Shown: piece by piece, positions 31,993 to 41,385 of the stretch
Layout of the letters: each line of letters opens with the position of its first letter
Numbering within the stretch: position 1 is the first letter of the stretch
Origin: Craspedostauros australis
Lineage: Eukaryota > Bacillariophyta > Bacillariophyceae > Mastogloiales > Achnanthaceae
Direction: 5' to 3'
Length of the DNA stretch: 64,000 bases
Assembly (NCBI GenBank): GCA_026770025.1
Contig: JAMXDE010000007.1
Location: forward strand, 1,922,001-1,986,000
Position numbers and translations under genes: made by a program
Notes under the pieces: generated by a model
What the model saw: only the letters and a program-made list of their open reading frames with translations
Told to the model about the DNA's origin: nothing
Database searches by the model: none

Positions 31993-32088
31993 AACAAGAG
32001 TGATACCACACCATACTACTGGCATCATCACACTTGCAGCGATCGCACGTTGAGCCATCGACGCGTCGATAGATCGTGCACAAACACG
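31499..32088. promoter_or_regulatory. Spacer and 5' leader of the DHX35-like gene
   Basis: The first part includes GTACTCGTAC at 31615-31624. An (AG)17 microsatellite at 31955-31988 lies about 100 bp before the chosen ATG; an ATG at 31867 is in frame but would translate the microsatellite into an Arg-Glu run, so it is not used as the start. Confidence 0.5.
31955..31988 (+). repeat. (AG)17 microsatellite
   Basis: 34 bp of pure AG in the probable 5' leader of the DEAH helicase gene. Confidence 0.95.
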
Positions 32089-34335
32089 ATGCCCATGACC
32101 AGCCAAGGATTTTGGAAGCCATCGACCGCGTCATCGGTTGCGACGACATCGCAGCGGGAGGGCGATCCATCATCCTCGGGTGGCTACGAGAAGAGCGATG
32201 TGCCGTTCAACTTCAGCCGTGCGCCGCTGGCGCAGCAGCGGATGCTGCTGCCCATTCACAAGCATCGGCGACAGATTCTGTACAGCATGGAGCATTACGG
32301 CGTGCTGATCATCGTTGGGGAGACGGGAAGCGGAAAGAGCACGCAGATTCCGCAGTTCCTGTACGAGAACGGCTGGTGCGGCAACGACTTTCAAGTCGTG
32401 TGCACGCAGCCGCGTAGGATAGCTGCCCAGACCCTTGCGAAGAGGGTGGCGCACGAGGTCGGCCGCGGACCGATGGGCGCGACCGTCGGGTACACGGTGC
32501 GATTTGATGATTGCACTTCAGATGATACGAAGATCAAGTACGTCACCGACGGCATGCTCCTGCGCGAGGCATCATTTCACGATCCGCTGCTGTCGCAGTA
32601 CTCGGTCGTCATGGTGGACGAGGCGCACGAACGCAACCTGAACTCGGATGCGCTGCTTGGCATGCTGAAGAAGATCCGCAGAAAACGCAAGGACTTGCGG
32701 ATCGTGGTGTGCAGCGCTACGATTGACGCTCAAGCCTTCCTCAACTTCCTCGTCAAGGATCAATCGTCGGTGATGGACGTCATGTCAACCAACAACCGCA
32801 CGCATAGTTATCAGCATGCCGCGGGTGGGTCGGCATCGTTGCACAATGGAGGCAACGGGAGCAGTGGAGGTGATGGAAGCAGCACCGGTATCAGGAGCAA
32901 CCTTGATAGCGGCATGATCATTTCGGTTGACGGGCGGCAACATGGAGTCGAAGTCATGTACCTCACGCACCCGGCATCGGATTACATTCGTAGCACGGTC
33001 GAGACGGTGTTCAGCATCCATCACAGCAAGCGTCCTGGCGACATTCTTTGCTTTCTGCCATCCGCAGAGGATGTCGACAATGCCATACGGACTGCCGAGG
33101 ACTTCGCCGACGCCCAGAATGATGAACGCAACAGCAAGCTTGTGTTCTTGCCGCTGTACGGTTCTCTGCCATACTCCTCGCAGGTCAGAGTCTTCCAACC
33201 GCCAAACCGAAAGGACCAGCACCAACGCCGCGTCATCTTCGCAACCAACATCGCAGAGACCTCCGTCACAGTGCCGCGGATATCCCACGTTGTGGACAGC
33301 GGCTTTGCCAAGATGCCATTTTACGATCCGAGAACCTACTTTGAGCGGTTGGTCGTGGCGCCTATCAGCCAGGCTAGCGCACAGCAACGGACCGGTCGGG
33401 CGGGACGGTTGGATACAGGATATTGCTACCGACTGTACACCGAGGACTTCTTCACCAAGCAAATGGAGCGCGCATCGTTACCTGAGATCCTGCGCAGTAA
33501 TCTCGCCAGCTTCATCTTGTCGCTGAAGGCTCTTGGCGTGGAGAACATCCTGGCGTTCGATCTGATGGACATGCCGGGCGTTGACTCGCTCTCTCACGGC
33601 ATGGAATCCTTGTTCGCGCTTGGCGCATTGGACGACAAAGGACGGCTCACGCAGATGGGAATGGACATGTCCGCATTCCCCACAGAACCCAGGGTATCCC
33701 GCATGCTGTTGGAGTCCTTGAGGGAAGAGTGCGCGTACGAGGTTGCGGGAGTCGCGAGCGCATTGCAATCGAGATCACTGTTCCAACGACCTCGTGGCGG
33801 CAGCGCCCGACGGCAGCAGCAGCTGCTGGACTACGAGACGGCAATGGATCGCATCGTGGACACGTCCGGGGATCACGTCACGTACTCCAACCTGATCGCC
33901 GAGAACGACGACACGAAGCTGGATCGGGAGGATTGCAGAGAACGGTTCATCAATCATATGGCATTGAAACGCACCGTCGAGATCCGAGATCAGCTGGTGC
34001 GATTCTTGCGCCGGTTCGGTCAGGTTACGGACATGGACACAGCCACTCCAGAAGAACGCAGCGCTTCTATCCGCAAGTGCGTGACGGCAGGTTTCTTCTT
34101 CAACGTTGCGAAGCTGAACAACGACGGTCGTTACTACACGCTGCGCGGTGGTACGAAGGGCAGGGTGCTCGTGACGCCCAACCAAGGCAGCGTGTTCCAT
34201 TCCAGAGGCAAGGCCAGCCAGTACATCATCTTCAGCGAGACGCAAGACGGAGCGCGAGGCGGGATGGAGCTGCTCTCTGTGTCATCGATCGATGCGCGGT
34301 GGTTGAGAGAGTTGGCACCTCATTACTGGCAATGA
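32089..34335 (+). CDS. DEAH-box RNA helicase, DHX35-like
   Basis: 748 residues from ATG 32089. It begins MPMTSQGFWKPS, matching the FW.P start typical of DHX35, followed by the helicase core: GETGSGKST (motif I, about residue 77), TQPRRIAA (Ia), VDEAHERN (II, about 176), CSAT (III, about 210), ATNIAETSVTVP (V) and QQRTGRAGR (VI, about 433). The HA2/ratchet and OB-fold regions follow. DHX35 proteins are RNA helicases found with the spliceosome. A Gly/Ser/Asn-rich insert of about 60 residues (about 225-285) lies between the two RecA domains, longer than in animal proteins. Intronless. Its 3' end faces the next gene, 114 bp away. Confidence 0.92.
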   Translation: MPMTSQGFWKPSTASSVATTSQREGDPSSSGGYEKSDVPFNFSRAPLAQQRMLLPIHKHRRQILYSMEHYGVLIIVGETGSGKSTQIPQFLYENGWCGNDFQVVCTQPRRIAAQTLAKRVAHEVGRGPMGATVGYTVRFDDCTSDDTKIKYVTDGMLLREASFHDPLLSQYSVVMVDEAHERNLNSDALLGMLKKIRRKRKDLRIVVCSATIDAQAFLNFLVKDQSSVMDVMSTNNRTHSYQHAAGGSASLHNGGNGSSGGDGSSTGIRSNLDSGMIISVDGRQHGVEVMYLTHPASDYIRSTVETVFSIHHSKRPGDILCFLPSAEDVDNAIRTAEDFADAQNDERNSKLVFLPLYGSLPYSSQVRVFQPPNRKDQHQRRVIFATNIAETSVTVPRISHVVDSGFAKMPFYDPRTYFERLVVAPISQASAQQRTGRAGRLDTGYCYRLYTEDFFTKQMERASLPEILRSNLASFILSLKALGVENILAFDLMDMPGVDSLSHGMESLFALGALDDKGRLTQMGMDMSAFPTEPRVSRMLLESLREECAYEVAGVASALQSRSLFQRPRGGSARRQQQLLDYETAMDRIVDTSGDHVTYSNLIAENDDTKLDREDCRERFINHMALKRTVEIRDQLVRFLRRFGQVTDMDTATPEERSASIRKCVTAGFFFNVAKLNNDGRYYTLRGGTKGRVLVTPNQGSVFHSRGKASQYIIFSETQDGARGGMELLSVSSIDARWLRELAPHYWQ

Positions 34336-34449
34336 TACGAGCTAGTGTGCGAGTAGCCTACCATGCAAAACCATGTTCGACGACGTATGGTAGAATGCAT
34401 GTACTATTATAATGGCCATCACCGTACTCGTAGATGAACGACGACAGCA
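34336..34449. terminator. Convergent 3' ends of the helicase and Sec14-DUF6824 gene 1
   Basis: Only 114 bp between two stop codons facing each other, with ACTATTATAATGG and GTACTCGTAG. Both polyadenylation sites must lie here or overlap the opposite gene. Confidence 0.45.
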
Positions 34450-36477
34450 TCATACTTTCACGCGCTTAACACCACCGAATGCCTTCTTGTCCGCCTTCTT
34501 CCTCCCTGTGTTGGCCTTGCCAGCACCGAGGTTCGCCTTCGCTCTGGCTGCGTCCATTTCCCTCTTCTTGCGGAAGCCATGGGATACCTTCTCGCGGGCT
34601 TGCGGAAGCTCCACCTCTTCCCATTCATCGTCGGTGACCTTCTTGATGAAGCGTCCGTTCTGCAGGTGGATCAGATGCACGAGCTGTTCCGCCACAGCCA
34701 TCTTACCGAGTCTCGGCGACATGTTGTACTTGTCGAACCATTGCACGATGAGCGCCTTGAGGTAGACGTTGCCCGCGTGCTCTTGGTACGGTCTTCCACG
34801 ACCCAGCAGAACGTCATTGTCGGTGGGCACGATCGGCGCGTTGGTGTCGGCTGACTCGCTGGCGCTCAACAAACAACGGGCTTCTCCCGATGATGTTGAA
34901 GATGAAGCATCCGACACCAATGGGGAAGAATGGTGCGTGCCATCGTGAATGACCTTCGGCAGAGTCTTCTGACATGCAGCAGATGAAGCACCGGGCGGCC
35001 CCGGTACTCTAATCGTACTATCCGTGGCACGAGTGCTCAGGTTCGCGATGGGGGAAGGGTTGGAGCGTGCCTGTACGGTAAGGGTGTCCTTGTGCCGGCG
35101 CTGCTGCAACCACCTCATGTGCGCGGTCATCTTGATCTGGCCATCATTGGTAATCGGAAGAATATCCTTTGGGATGCCATAGCCCATCAACGAATACTTG
35201 CACTGTTCCAGGGTACCGGAGTGGATCCGAAAGCGGTGCCTGAGGTCTTTGGAGAAGGACACCTGCAGTAGATCGGCAACGCGACGCAGCGTCGGACTGA
35301 GACCGGCGACGAAATGGAACCCCTGGAACCTGACTGGGTTGACCTTCGTGGTAGCTGCGCTGGCAATGTAGTTCTCCCGTTGCGCCTGCGTGAACTCAGA
35401 GAATGGCATGTGCATGCCGTGGACTCCGACGATGCCGCTCATCTGTGTGAGGTCGTCTTCCAGGAGCACCATCGAGAAGTAGAAGAAGAAATGGGACGCC
35501 GCCGAGGTGGAGAACATGTCCGAGTTGAAACACACCGACGAAACGATCGCTCTGCCCGATGAATCCCGTACGGGGAGCAATTGGACGCGACCGCTTGACA
35601 TGATCTCCTGTGCTTCTGGTGGGAGATCAAACATGGTGATATCCTCCGTCAGCAGCCGGGCCCCAAACAGCTCGAGCTTGACATCAAACCACCCAACAAA
35701 GCGGATGGCGGCCAGCTTCGAGTTATACCGAACGCAGCGCAGGAACTTGAGCCTCAGGGTCCTTCCTTCCACGTACGCCTGATTCTGCTTCTTGGCGGCA
35801 TCGTATGCAGGCTTGACAGGGATGAGGCCAAGCTCAATGCTCATATCGTCGAGCTTCGCGGCTATGAACGACGGCGTTTCCTCGTCCATCTTCGTGATGC
35901 CATGGATATCCTCCAGAGCAACCTGGCGCTCATCCAGAGACATGTGCCTGAGCTCATTCGCAACCACCTCGGCTGCGTCAACTTCGTGGGGTGGTTCGGA
36001 TGATGCTCCCGGTTGCTCGATGATGGGTTCTGCACTAGCGCTGTCATTCGCGTGCGAGTGTTGCGGACCAAAAGGGCCATCTGCGTTTGTGTTTGTGTCT
36101 GTGCCTGTGCTGGAGCTGGCATGAGCGTTTGCATTGGTGGCTTTGCCCTTCGTCGGAAACTCTGTTGTCGTCGTTGGCGATGTCGCAAAGGTCGTCAAGT
36201 CGAACATGTCGCGGTGGACGATCAGCGGAGGTCCACCCCGGTCTGTGATAGCTGCATCATCAAGATTGGCATGTGGGTCATCAGATGATGCTGGGAGAAC
36301 TGTGGTGTTGGTATTGCTGTTGACGTTTTTGCCACGGCTGTCACTGTTATTCGTTGGGTGTTGCGGAGGGGCCTCCGGCGATGAGAGGAGGTCTCGATCC
36401 ATCAGATCAGCAAACACGTTGGTGAGCCAGTCGCCGCCGGCGAACTCATCATCTGCGTGTGGGAGTGCCCGCTTCAT
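34450..36477 (-). CDS. Sec14/CRAL-TRIO-like + DUF6824 protein, paralogue 1
   Basis: 675 residues. Residues 1-165 are disordered (Asn/Thr/Ser-rich) after a conserved-looking start (MKRALPHADDEF..DWLTNVFADLM). About 168-270 is helical and CRAL-TRIO-N-like (MSLDERQVALEDIHG; LRLKFLRCVRYNSKLAAIRFVGWFDVKLELFG). About 270-475 resembles the Sec14 lipid-binding fold (VQLLPVRDSSGRAIVSSVCF; FQGFHFVAG; FRIHSGTLEQCKYSLMGYGIP). After a disordered linker comes DUF6824 at about 549-640: NDVLLGRGRPYQEHAGNVYLK..IVQWFDKYN..NGRFIKKV..KVSHGFRKKRE, then a Lys-rich tail. DUF6824 has no established function as far as I know; its basic, repressor-like look and the Lys-rich tail suggest nuclear DNA binding (inference). 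Tandem with two paralogues. Intronless. Confidence 0.85.
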   Translation of the reverse strand: MKRALPHADDEFAGGDWLTNVFADLMDRDLLSSPEAPPQHPTNNSDSRGKNVNSNTNTTVLPASSDDPHANLDDAAITDRGGPPLIVHRDMFDLTTFATSPTTTTEFPTKGKATNANAHASSSTGTDTNTNADGPFGPQHSHANDSASAEPIIEQPGASSEPPHEVDAAEVVANELRHMSLDERQVALEDIHGITKMDEETPSFIAAKLDDMSIELGLIPVKPAYDAAKKQNQAYVEGRTLRLKFLRCVRYNSKLAAIRFVGWFDVKLELFGARLLTEDITMFDLPPEAQEIMSSGRVQLLPVRDSSGRAIVSSVCFNSDMFSTSAASHFFFYFSMVLLEDDLTQMSGIVGVHGMHMPFSEFTQAQRENYIASAATTKVNPVRFQGFHFVAGLSPTLRRVADLLQVSFSKDLRHRFRIHSGTLEQCKYSLMGYGIPKDILPITNDGQIKMTAHMRWLQQRRHKDTLTVQARSNPSPIANLSTRATDSTIRVPGPPGASSAACQKTLPKVIHDGTHHSSPLVSDASSSTSSGEARCLLSASESADTNAPIVPTDNDVLLGRGRPYQEHAGNVYLKALIVQWFDKYNMSPRLGKMAVAEQLVHLIHLQNGRFIKKVTDDEWEEVELPQAREKVSHGFRKKREMDAARAKANLGAGKANTGRKKADKKAFGGVKRVKV

Positions 36478-37858
36478 TGTTGTGTGGAGCGATGATTCTC
36501 GTTTTGGTCTGCGTGAAGTCGGCTGCTTGGGTAAATGGGAAGCGATGCGAGTCTAGAGCGTCGATTGTAATTGCTTGACGCAAGTGCCTTGGTGTGTAGT
36601 GCCCACTTCTGCCTCTGTTTCACGTTCGTGATGCTTGGCTATGTACGGTTGTACGAGTATTGTTGTCTGGTTGATTGCAACTTTGATCTGCGTGTGTTGT
36701 CGGAGCATCTGTGCCCACACTTGTGGCGCCTGAAAACTCACAATCGCAACACTCTCTGTTGCTGCGCTTGGGGAGCGCCATTCGTAGTCGTAGGCACAAT
36801 ACTTGAAGAGCAACATGCCGAACCATCATCCTCGCGGCAGTCATCAGCATCCAACCAAGCAAGGAACATGATGGAAAGAAGAACCGCGTTTGACACCACT
36901 GTGGAAATCGTTCCAGGAGGTTCCTGGAGAGGGAAATCAGGTCACACAACTTGATGCCGAGGCTGGCTCAAGAGAAGCATCCACCGACCACCACACGTGA
37001 GCGAGGGCACCATTCTCCTGACATGTCTGCGAAGCCCAACGTTCCCGCATTCTCGAGTAGCGACACTGGGAGAACGAGGCATGTTCGTGCCATGTCATTA
37101 ATCTGCGCTTGTGTCCAGTTGTCACTGGACCATGTCGCACTTTCTCGATCGTGATCATGGCACCTTCTTTGAACACCTCGGGGACATTCCAAATTCGGGA
37201 GGCAGGATGGAAAGTCGCCATGCGTAGAAGCCTACGAGGGATGGTACCATTCAGTAGGGCTTCTACATGACTTCAACGTGAGGCCAACCACAGGCTCTCT
37301 TCCCAGAGAGGAATGCGTACAAGAGTGCGAATTTGGTACCTCCAGAGACATACCCAAATGCCTTGCCTTTGACATGTCCGAGAGACGAAGGTCGCGACGC
37401 ACGAGCATTCGTTGTGCGGGCTGCTACTCGCACGGGTAGTGGCCATGCCGTTCTGCTCTGTTCAGATGTGTTTCCTCGATTGTCAGATCTGCGTGGAATG
37501 GGTTTCATTAGGAGCTCCTACGCACGCACCATCTTCGATCTTCGATGCTCCACCCATGGCTCGTGCGTATTAATATTATTGTGGAGGTGGAGGAGGAGGA
37601 GCTCAGATGCTGACACGGAGCCATCAATCAAATGGAATGTTATCCTCTATAATATCATTCTGCATCATTGCACCAAGTCATATTATTCTATTTATAGCAT
37701 CTTCTTCACATCGTGCAAGCTTGGGGCATTGCCATATCGAATAAAACCTACTATACGAGAGACTTATTATACTAAATGTGATGCGGCTGTGGATTCAACA
37801 AGCTGTGAACTCTTTCGATGGAACCTCATGAATCTGAAAAATGAATCGGGGCCTGAGC
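36478..37858. other. Spacer between Sec14-DUF6824 paralogues 1 and 2
   Basis: 1.38 kb: promoter of paralogue 1 on the left, AT-rich 3' flank of paralogue 2 on the right (about 37565-37770, repeated TATTATT/TATAATA). A hairpin lies at 37224-37266. No gene supported. Confidence 0.4.
37224..37266. repeat. Inverted repeat (hairpin)
   Basis: Arms GTAGAAGCCTAC and GTAGGGCTTCTAC pair over 12 bp with one bulge; the loop contains the palindrome TGGTACCA. Confidence 0.6.
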
Positions 37859-40285
37859 TCAAACGCACCTGGGACCGCCGAAGCATCCTTGTGGCTCGGC
37901 TTTGAGCGACTTGCCGCCGGCTGCTGTTGCCCCGACCGACCTCGCTTCAACCTGTACCCTCTGTTTGGATGCGCGGCGTTTGGCGGCAGCATCCATCTCC
38001 CTTTTCTTGCGGAATCCATGTGAGACCTTTTCCCTCGCCTCCACCAAGCTCACTTCGGTCCAGGTCGCTCCGTCGATGCAGCGCGATCTCTTGAGGAATC
38101 TCCCATTGCTCTCGCGAACGATATCCACGATACGCTCGGCGATTGCCATCTTGACCTTGCGTGGTGACGCATTGTAGCTGTCGAACCACTCGGCGATGAG
38201 CTTGCGCAGGTTTTGATTGCCAGCGTGATCTTGGAATGGCCGGCCACGACCGAGGATGACATCATGTGGAGAGGGCAGGTAGACACCATCATTGGCCGTA
38301 TCTGTGTCTGCAACCTGGATGCTCTTCGATGATGTCTTGATGCCACGAGGAGGACAAGCAGACGTGGGAACGGAGACAGCCTTGATGGTCTTGGTGTTAC
38401 CGACAATCACAGCAGAACCATCACGGGTGGAATCGTCCTTTGCCTGTTCCGAAGATCCGCCTCCAACCCCCAAACGTGCGCCGTTGCATGCAATAGTTGC
38501 AACGTACGACATGTTCGCATCGCCATTGCTATCGCCATTACTATCGCCATTGCCATCACCATTGCCATCACCATTGTCATCACTATTACCAACACTGACA
38601 TCAACTCTAGGGCTGTCAGATGCGTGAGAAAGAGGAGAAGCCAAGGATATCGCAGCTGGATCCGCGAGGCTGGTTGCTGGGGCTCCACGGACGATCAATG
38701 GTTCGCACATGTCCTCAGCAACTCCCAGCACCGGCACATTGGACTTGCTACTTGATTGGCGTGATCTTGATGATGCCATTGAGGTGATGGAGTCGTCAAG
38801 GCTGTTGGAATCGCATGTTGTCACAGTCGATGTTGTTAGGATGGTGTTCGGACTTGTGGCGCGGGCCTTGGGGTCGACGTGCGCCAGCGAAGACGGGTGC
38901 GGTACGATCTGCAACTTGCTTTGCCATTTTCGACGCCTCTCCGCCAAGATGACGGCCTCTTCGCGTCTCGCATGTTGCAGCCACATGGCGTGATTCTCGA
39001 GCTTCATCTCACCGTCATTGTTGATCGGGAAGTGGTCTACTGGGATGCCGTACTGCAATAAGCTGTAGCGGCACTCCATGAAGGTGCCACGGTGAGTGCG
39101 GCACCGATGCCGAACGTGCTTGGTGAAGCTCAGCTGTATGAAGCTGCTGATATGCTGAACGACTGTGCTGTTCTCGGCGATGAAATGAAAGCCGCGAAGG
39201 CACAGAGGTATGGTCTCCGTAAGTTTGGCGCATTTGTACAAACCTCTCCATGCGGCCATGCTGAGATCGTCAGCTTCTTCTCGGCCGTTGCGAATGCAAA
39301 CCACGCCGTTGCGTTGAACATCTTCATCCTCCAAGAGCTTCATGCAGAAGTAGAAGTAATTGCGCCGGGATGCCTCTGACACCAACATCGAGAGGTCGAA
39401 TTCAAGGCAGCAGATGACGGCTCTGCCATGTGCATCCCGCGCAGGAAGTATCTGGCACCGACCATCTGTTTGGATTTTATATGCTTCAGCGCATAAATCA
39501 TCAAGCGTGATAGTCTCTACCAGGAGGTGGGAACCGAACAGATCGAGTTTGAGCTCGAACCAATCGATCAACTTCTTGGCGGCAATTCTTGGGTTGTATT
39601 CATCAAACCGAAGGAATTTGAGCCAAAGGTTAGGGTCATCCGCATACGGCTGATCCTTCGTCCTTGCGAGTATGTAAGCGGGTTTGTGCTTGATCATCGC
39701 AACTTCGATGCTCATGTCATCGAGCTTAGCGGCAAGAAAGACGGGTGTTTCTTCCCTTGCGCTGCATGGGCCGTGGACGTCTTCATACACCTTGCCGCGC
39801 TCCTCCACAGAGAGATGGTTGAGTTCTTCTTCTATGATCTTCACTGGGTCGAACCCCTTCAGAAGTTCTCTTGCTGTGACCGACTCCGACCTCGACAGGC
39901 TGAGATCTTGGCCATGAACTTTCGTTCCTATTTGGTTGACCTTGGGATGGTTGCCGTTATCTCGCATGTTTTTATTGTGTGCGGCTAGTGTCGTGAACGG
40001 TGACGGGGCGCCAGCAGGCATTGCTGCGATCGAGGCTCCCATGGCTCGCATCGACCTGTCGACGTTGTTGTTGTCGGTTGTCAGCTCGAGCATGTCGCTG
40101 ATCGGCGTTGGCTCAGGTATTGGTGATCCGAACAGAGGCCATTTGTTGTCATTTTGATCACCGTGGTCGTGGTCGTGACCGTGGCCGTGGCCGTGGCCAT
40201 GCCCATTGTCATTGTCATTGCCATTGCCATTGTTGGCGTTGCTGGTAACAGTGGCGGCAGTGTTGTTGGCGTGAGCGGGCGGCAT
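37859..40285 (-). CDS. Sec14/CRAL-TRIO-like + DUF6824 protein, paralogue 2
   Basis: 808 residues from ATG 40285 (an upstream in-frame GTG is ignored). The N-terminus is Asn-rich with a His-Gly run (GHGHGHGHGHDHDHG, about 23-40) that could bind metal or simply be low-complexity. The helical region begins about 150 (LSVEERGKVYEDVHGPCSAREETPVFLAAKLDDMSIEVAM). The Sec14-like region runs to about 440 (CQILPARDAHGRAVICCLEF; CRTHRGTFMECRYSLLQYGIP). A long linker holds (DGNG/DSNG)n repeats. DUF6824 lies at about 670-775: HDVILGRGRPFQDHAGNQNLRKLIAEWFDSYN..NGRFLKRSRC..KVSHGFRKKREMD. The order of domains is the same as in both neighbours. Intronless. Confidence 0.85.
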   Translation of the reverse strand: MPPAHANNTAATVTSNANNGNGNDNDNGHGHGHGHGHDHDHGDQNDNKWPLFGSPIPEPTPISDMLELTTDNNNVDRSMRAMGASIAAMPAGAPSPFTTLAAHNKNMRDNGNHPKVNQIGTKVHGQDLSLSRSESVTARELLKGFDPVKIIEEELNHLSVEERGKVYEDVHGPCSAREETPVFLAAKLDDMSIEVAMIKHKPAYILARTKDQPYADDPNLWLKFLRFDEYNPRIAAKKLIDWFELKLDLFGSHLLVETITLDDLCAEAYKIQTDGRCQILPARDAHGRAVICCLEFDLSMLVSEASRRNYFYFCMKLLEDEDVQRNGVVCIRNGREEADDLSMAAWRGLYKCAKLTETIPLCLRGFHFIAENSTVVQHISSFIQLSFTKHVRHRCRTHRGTFMECRYSLLQYGIPVDHFPINNDGEMKLENHAMWLQHARREEAVILAERRRKWQSKLQIVPHPSSLAHVDPKARATSPNTILTTSTVTTCDSNSLDDSITSMASSRSRQSSSKSNVPVLGVAEDMCEPLIVRGAPATSLADPAAISLASPLSHASDSPRVDVSVGNSDDNGDGNGDGNGDSNGDSNGDANMSYVATIACNGARLGVGGGSSEQAKDDSTRDGSAVIVGNTKTIKAVSVPTSACPPRGIKTSSKSIQVADTDTANDGVYLPSPHDVILGRGRPFQDHAGNQNLRKLIAEWFDSYNASPRKVKMAIAERIVDIVRESNGRFLKRSRCIDGATWTEVSLVEAREKVSHGFRKKREMDAAAKRRASKQRVQVEARSVGATAAGGKSLKAEPQGCFGGPRCV

Positions 40286-41385
40286 GTTTGCTGTCTTGTT
40301 TCTTGCTTTATTAACTCTTCTGTTGGGTTTGTTCACACGAATTCCGCAAGGCCTCGGGGCTTGTCTCGGATTGGTATTTGCGATGTTGGTGCTGCGCTGA
40401 TCTCGCTATTGTTGATTGTGATAGCGGTTGTGATGATGGCGATGATGTTGCCGTCTCGAGTTCGTGTGCGTGGAAAGGCCAGCATGTTGTCAACTTGTTC
40501 CATGTTCTGTCTTTGTGGTGTGCGAGGGCCACAACAGTGTGGAGGCTGATTTCTGAACATTCTTCAATGATCTCGCGTATCAACCACGAATAGTTTCTTG
40601 CGTCGTGGATACCAAACGTGGACCAAGTGTTTGTTGGGGGCGGATGTGGAATGTCGCATGTCACCCGCGACAAATTACGACATGCACTTTTTGTACTCGA
40701 GTAGTAGCAGAGCATGTACGACCTAGAGCACAAGCCAGAGCACGCAGAGCTACCATCACAACTGGGGCGTGGCGAGTTGCTCGTAGGATAGATCTAGTGT
40801 TTCACAATGAAGCACAATCGCAAAGTTATCATCCGTATGTAGTGATCGCGCGACCTACTCGTGTTGCTCCACTCTTGGGATAGCTCGTAAAACGATGTAG
40901 ATCAACCTCTGTGTCTGAAGACTTCGTATGTGCTAATATGTACAAGCTATGGTACGAGTACCGTGCGTAGGTACCTGCGTGCGGGCCCATTCAGTCACAT
41001 AGAGCTGTTGTGCCATGTTCGTAGCAAAGCGTATCCCGGTATTGTACTCTGACACTGCCTTGGTTCGGTACGGTGCTTTCAGTATGCACCAGAGGACTGA
41101 GACCTCTGACGCAGCTGTTTCCTGTAGCGCAACCAAAGCACAAGCGCTCGTACCAACGAATACTAGTGTCTACATCAGAAAAAAGCAAGGGCATGATGCT
41201 ACGAGTGGTACCATTTGGTACGAACCGTACCATTTAAAAGGTATTCTACAATAAGTTATGATCGTACCGTAATAATACGAGTTCGTACTGGTGAAAAAGT
41301 AACAGCGGCAGCGACAGCGACAACAGCATCACCACTTCGACCAAAGAGTAACAATCTCGCTCTCTCCTTGAGAACTTTGATGTCT
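40286..41385. promoter_or_regulatory. Spacer between Sec14-DUF6824 paralogues 2 and 3
   Basis: 1.1 kb: promoter of paralogue 2 (left) and 3' flank of paralogue 3 (right). Contains GGTACGAGTACC (40951-40962) and a 17-bp dyad TGGTACGAACCGTACCA (41216-41232). No gene supported; antisense frames near 40311-40733 look like UTR. Confidence 0.4.

Noticed and set aside
31867-32088. Upstream ATG of the DEAH helicase
   Set aside because: Would translate the (AG)17 tract into an Arg-Glu run; the family's N-terminal FW.P motif begins right after ATG 32089.
40286-40336. Extended start of Sec14-DUF6824 paralogue 2
   Set aside because: Begins at GTG; ATG 40285 is the first proper start.
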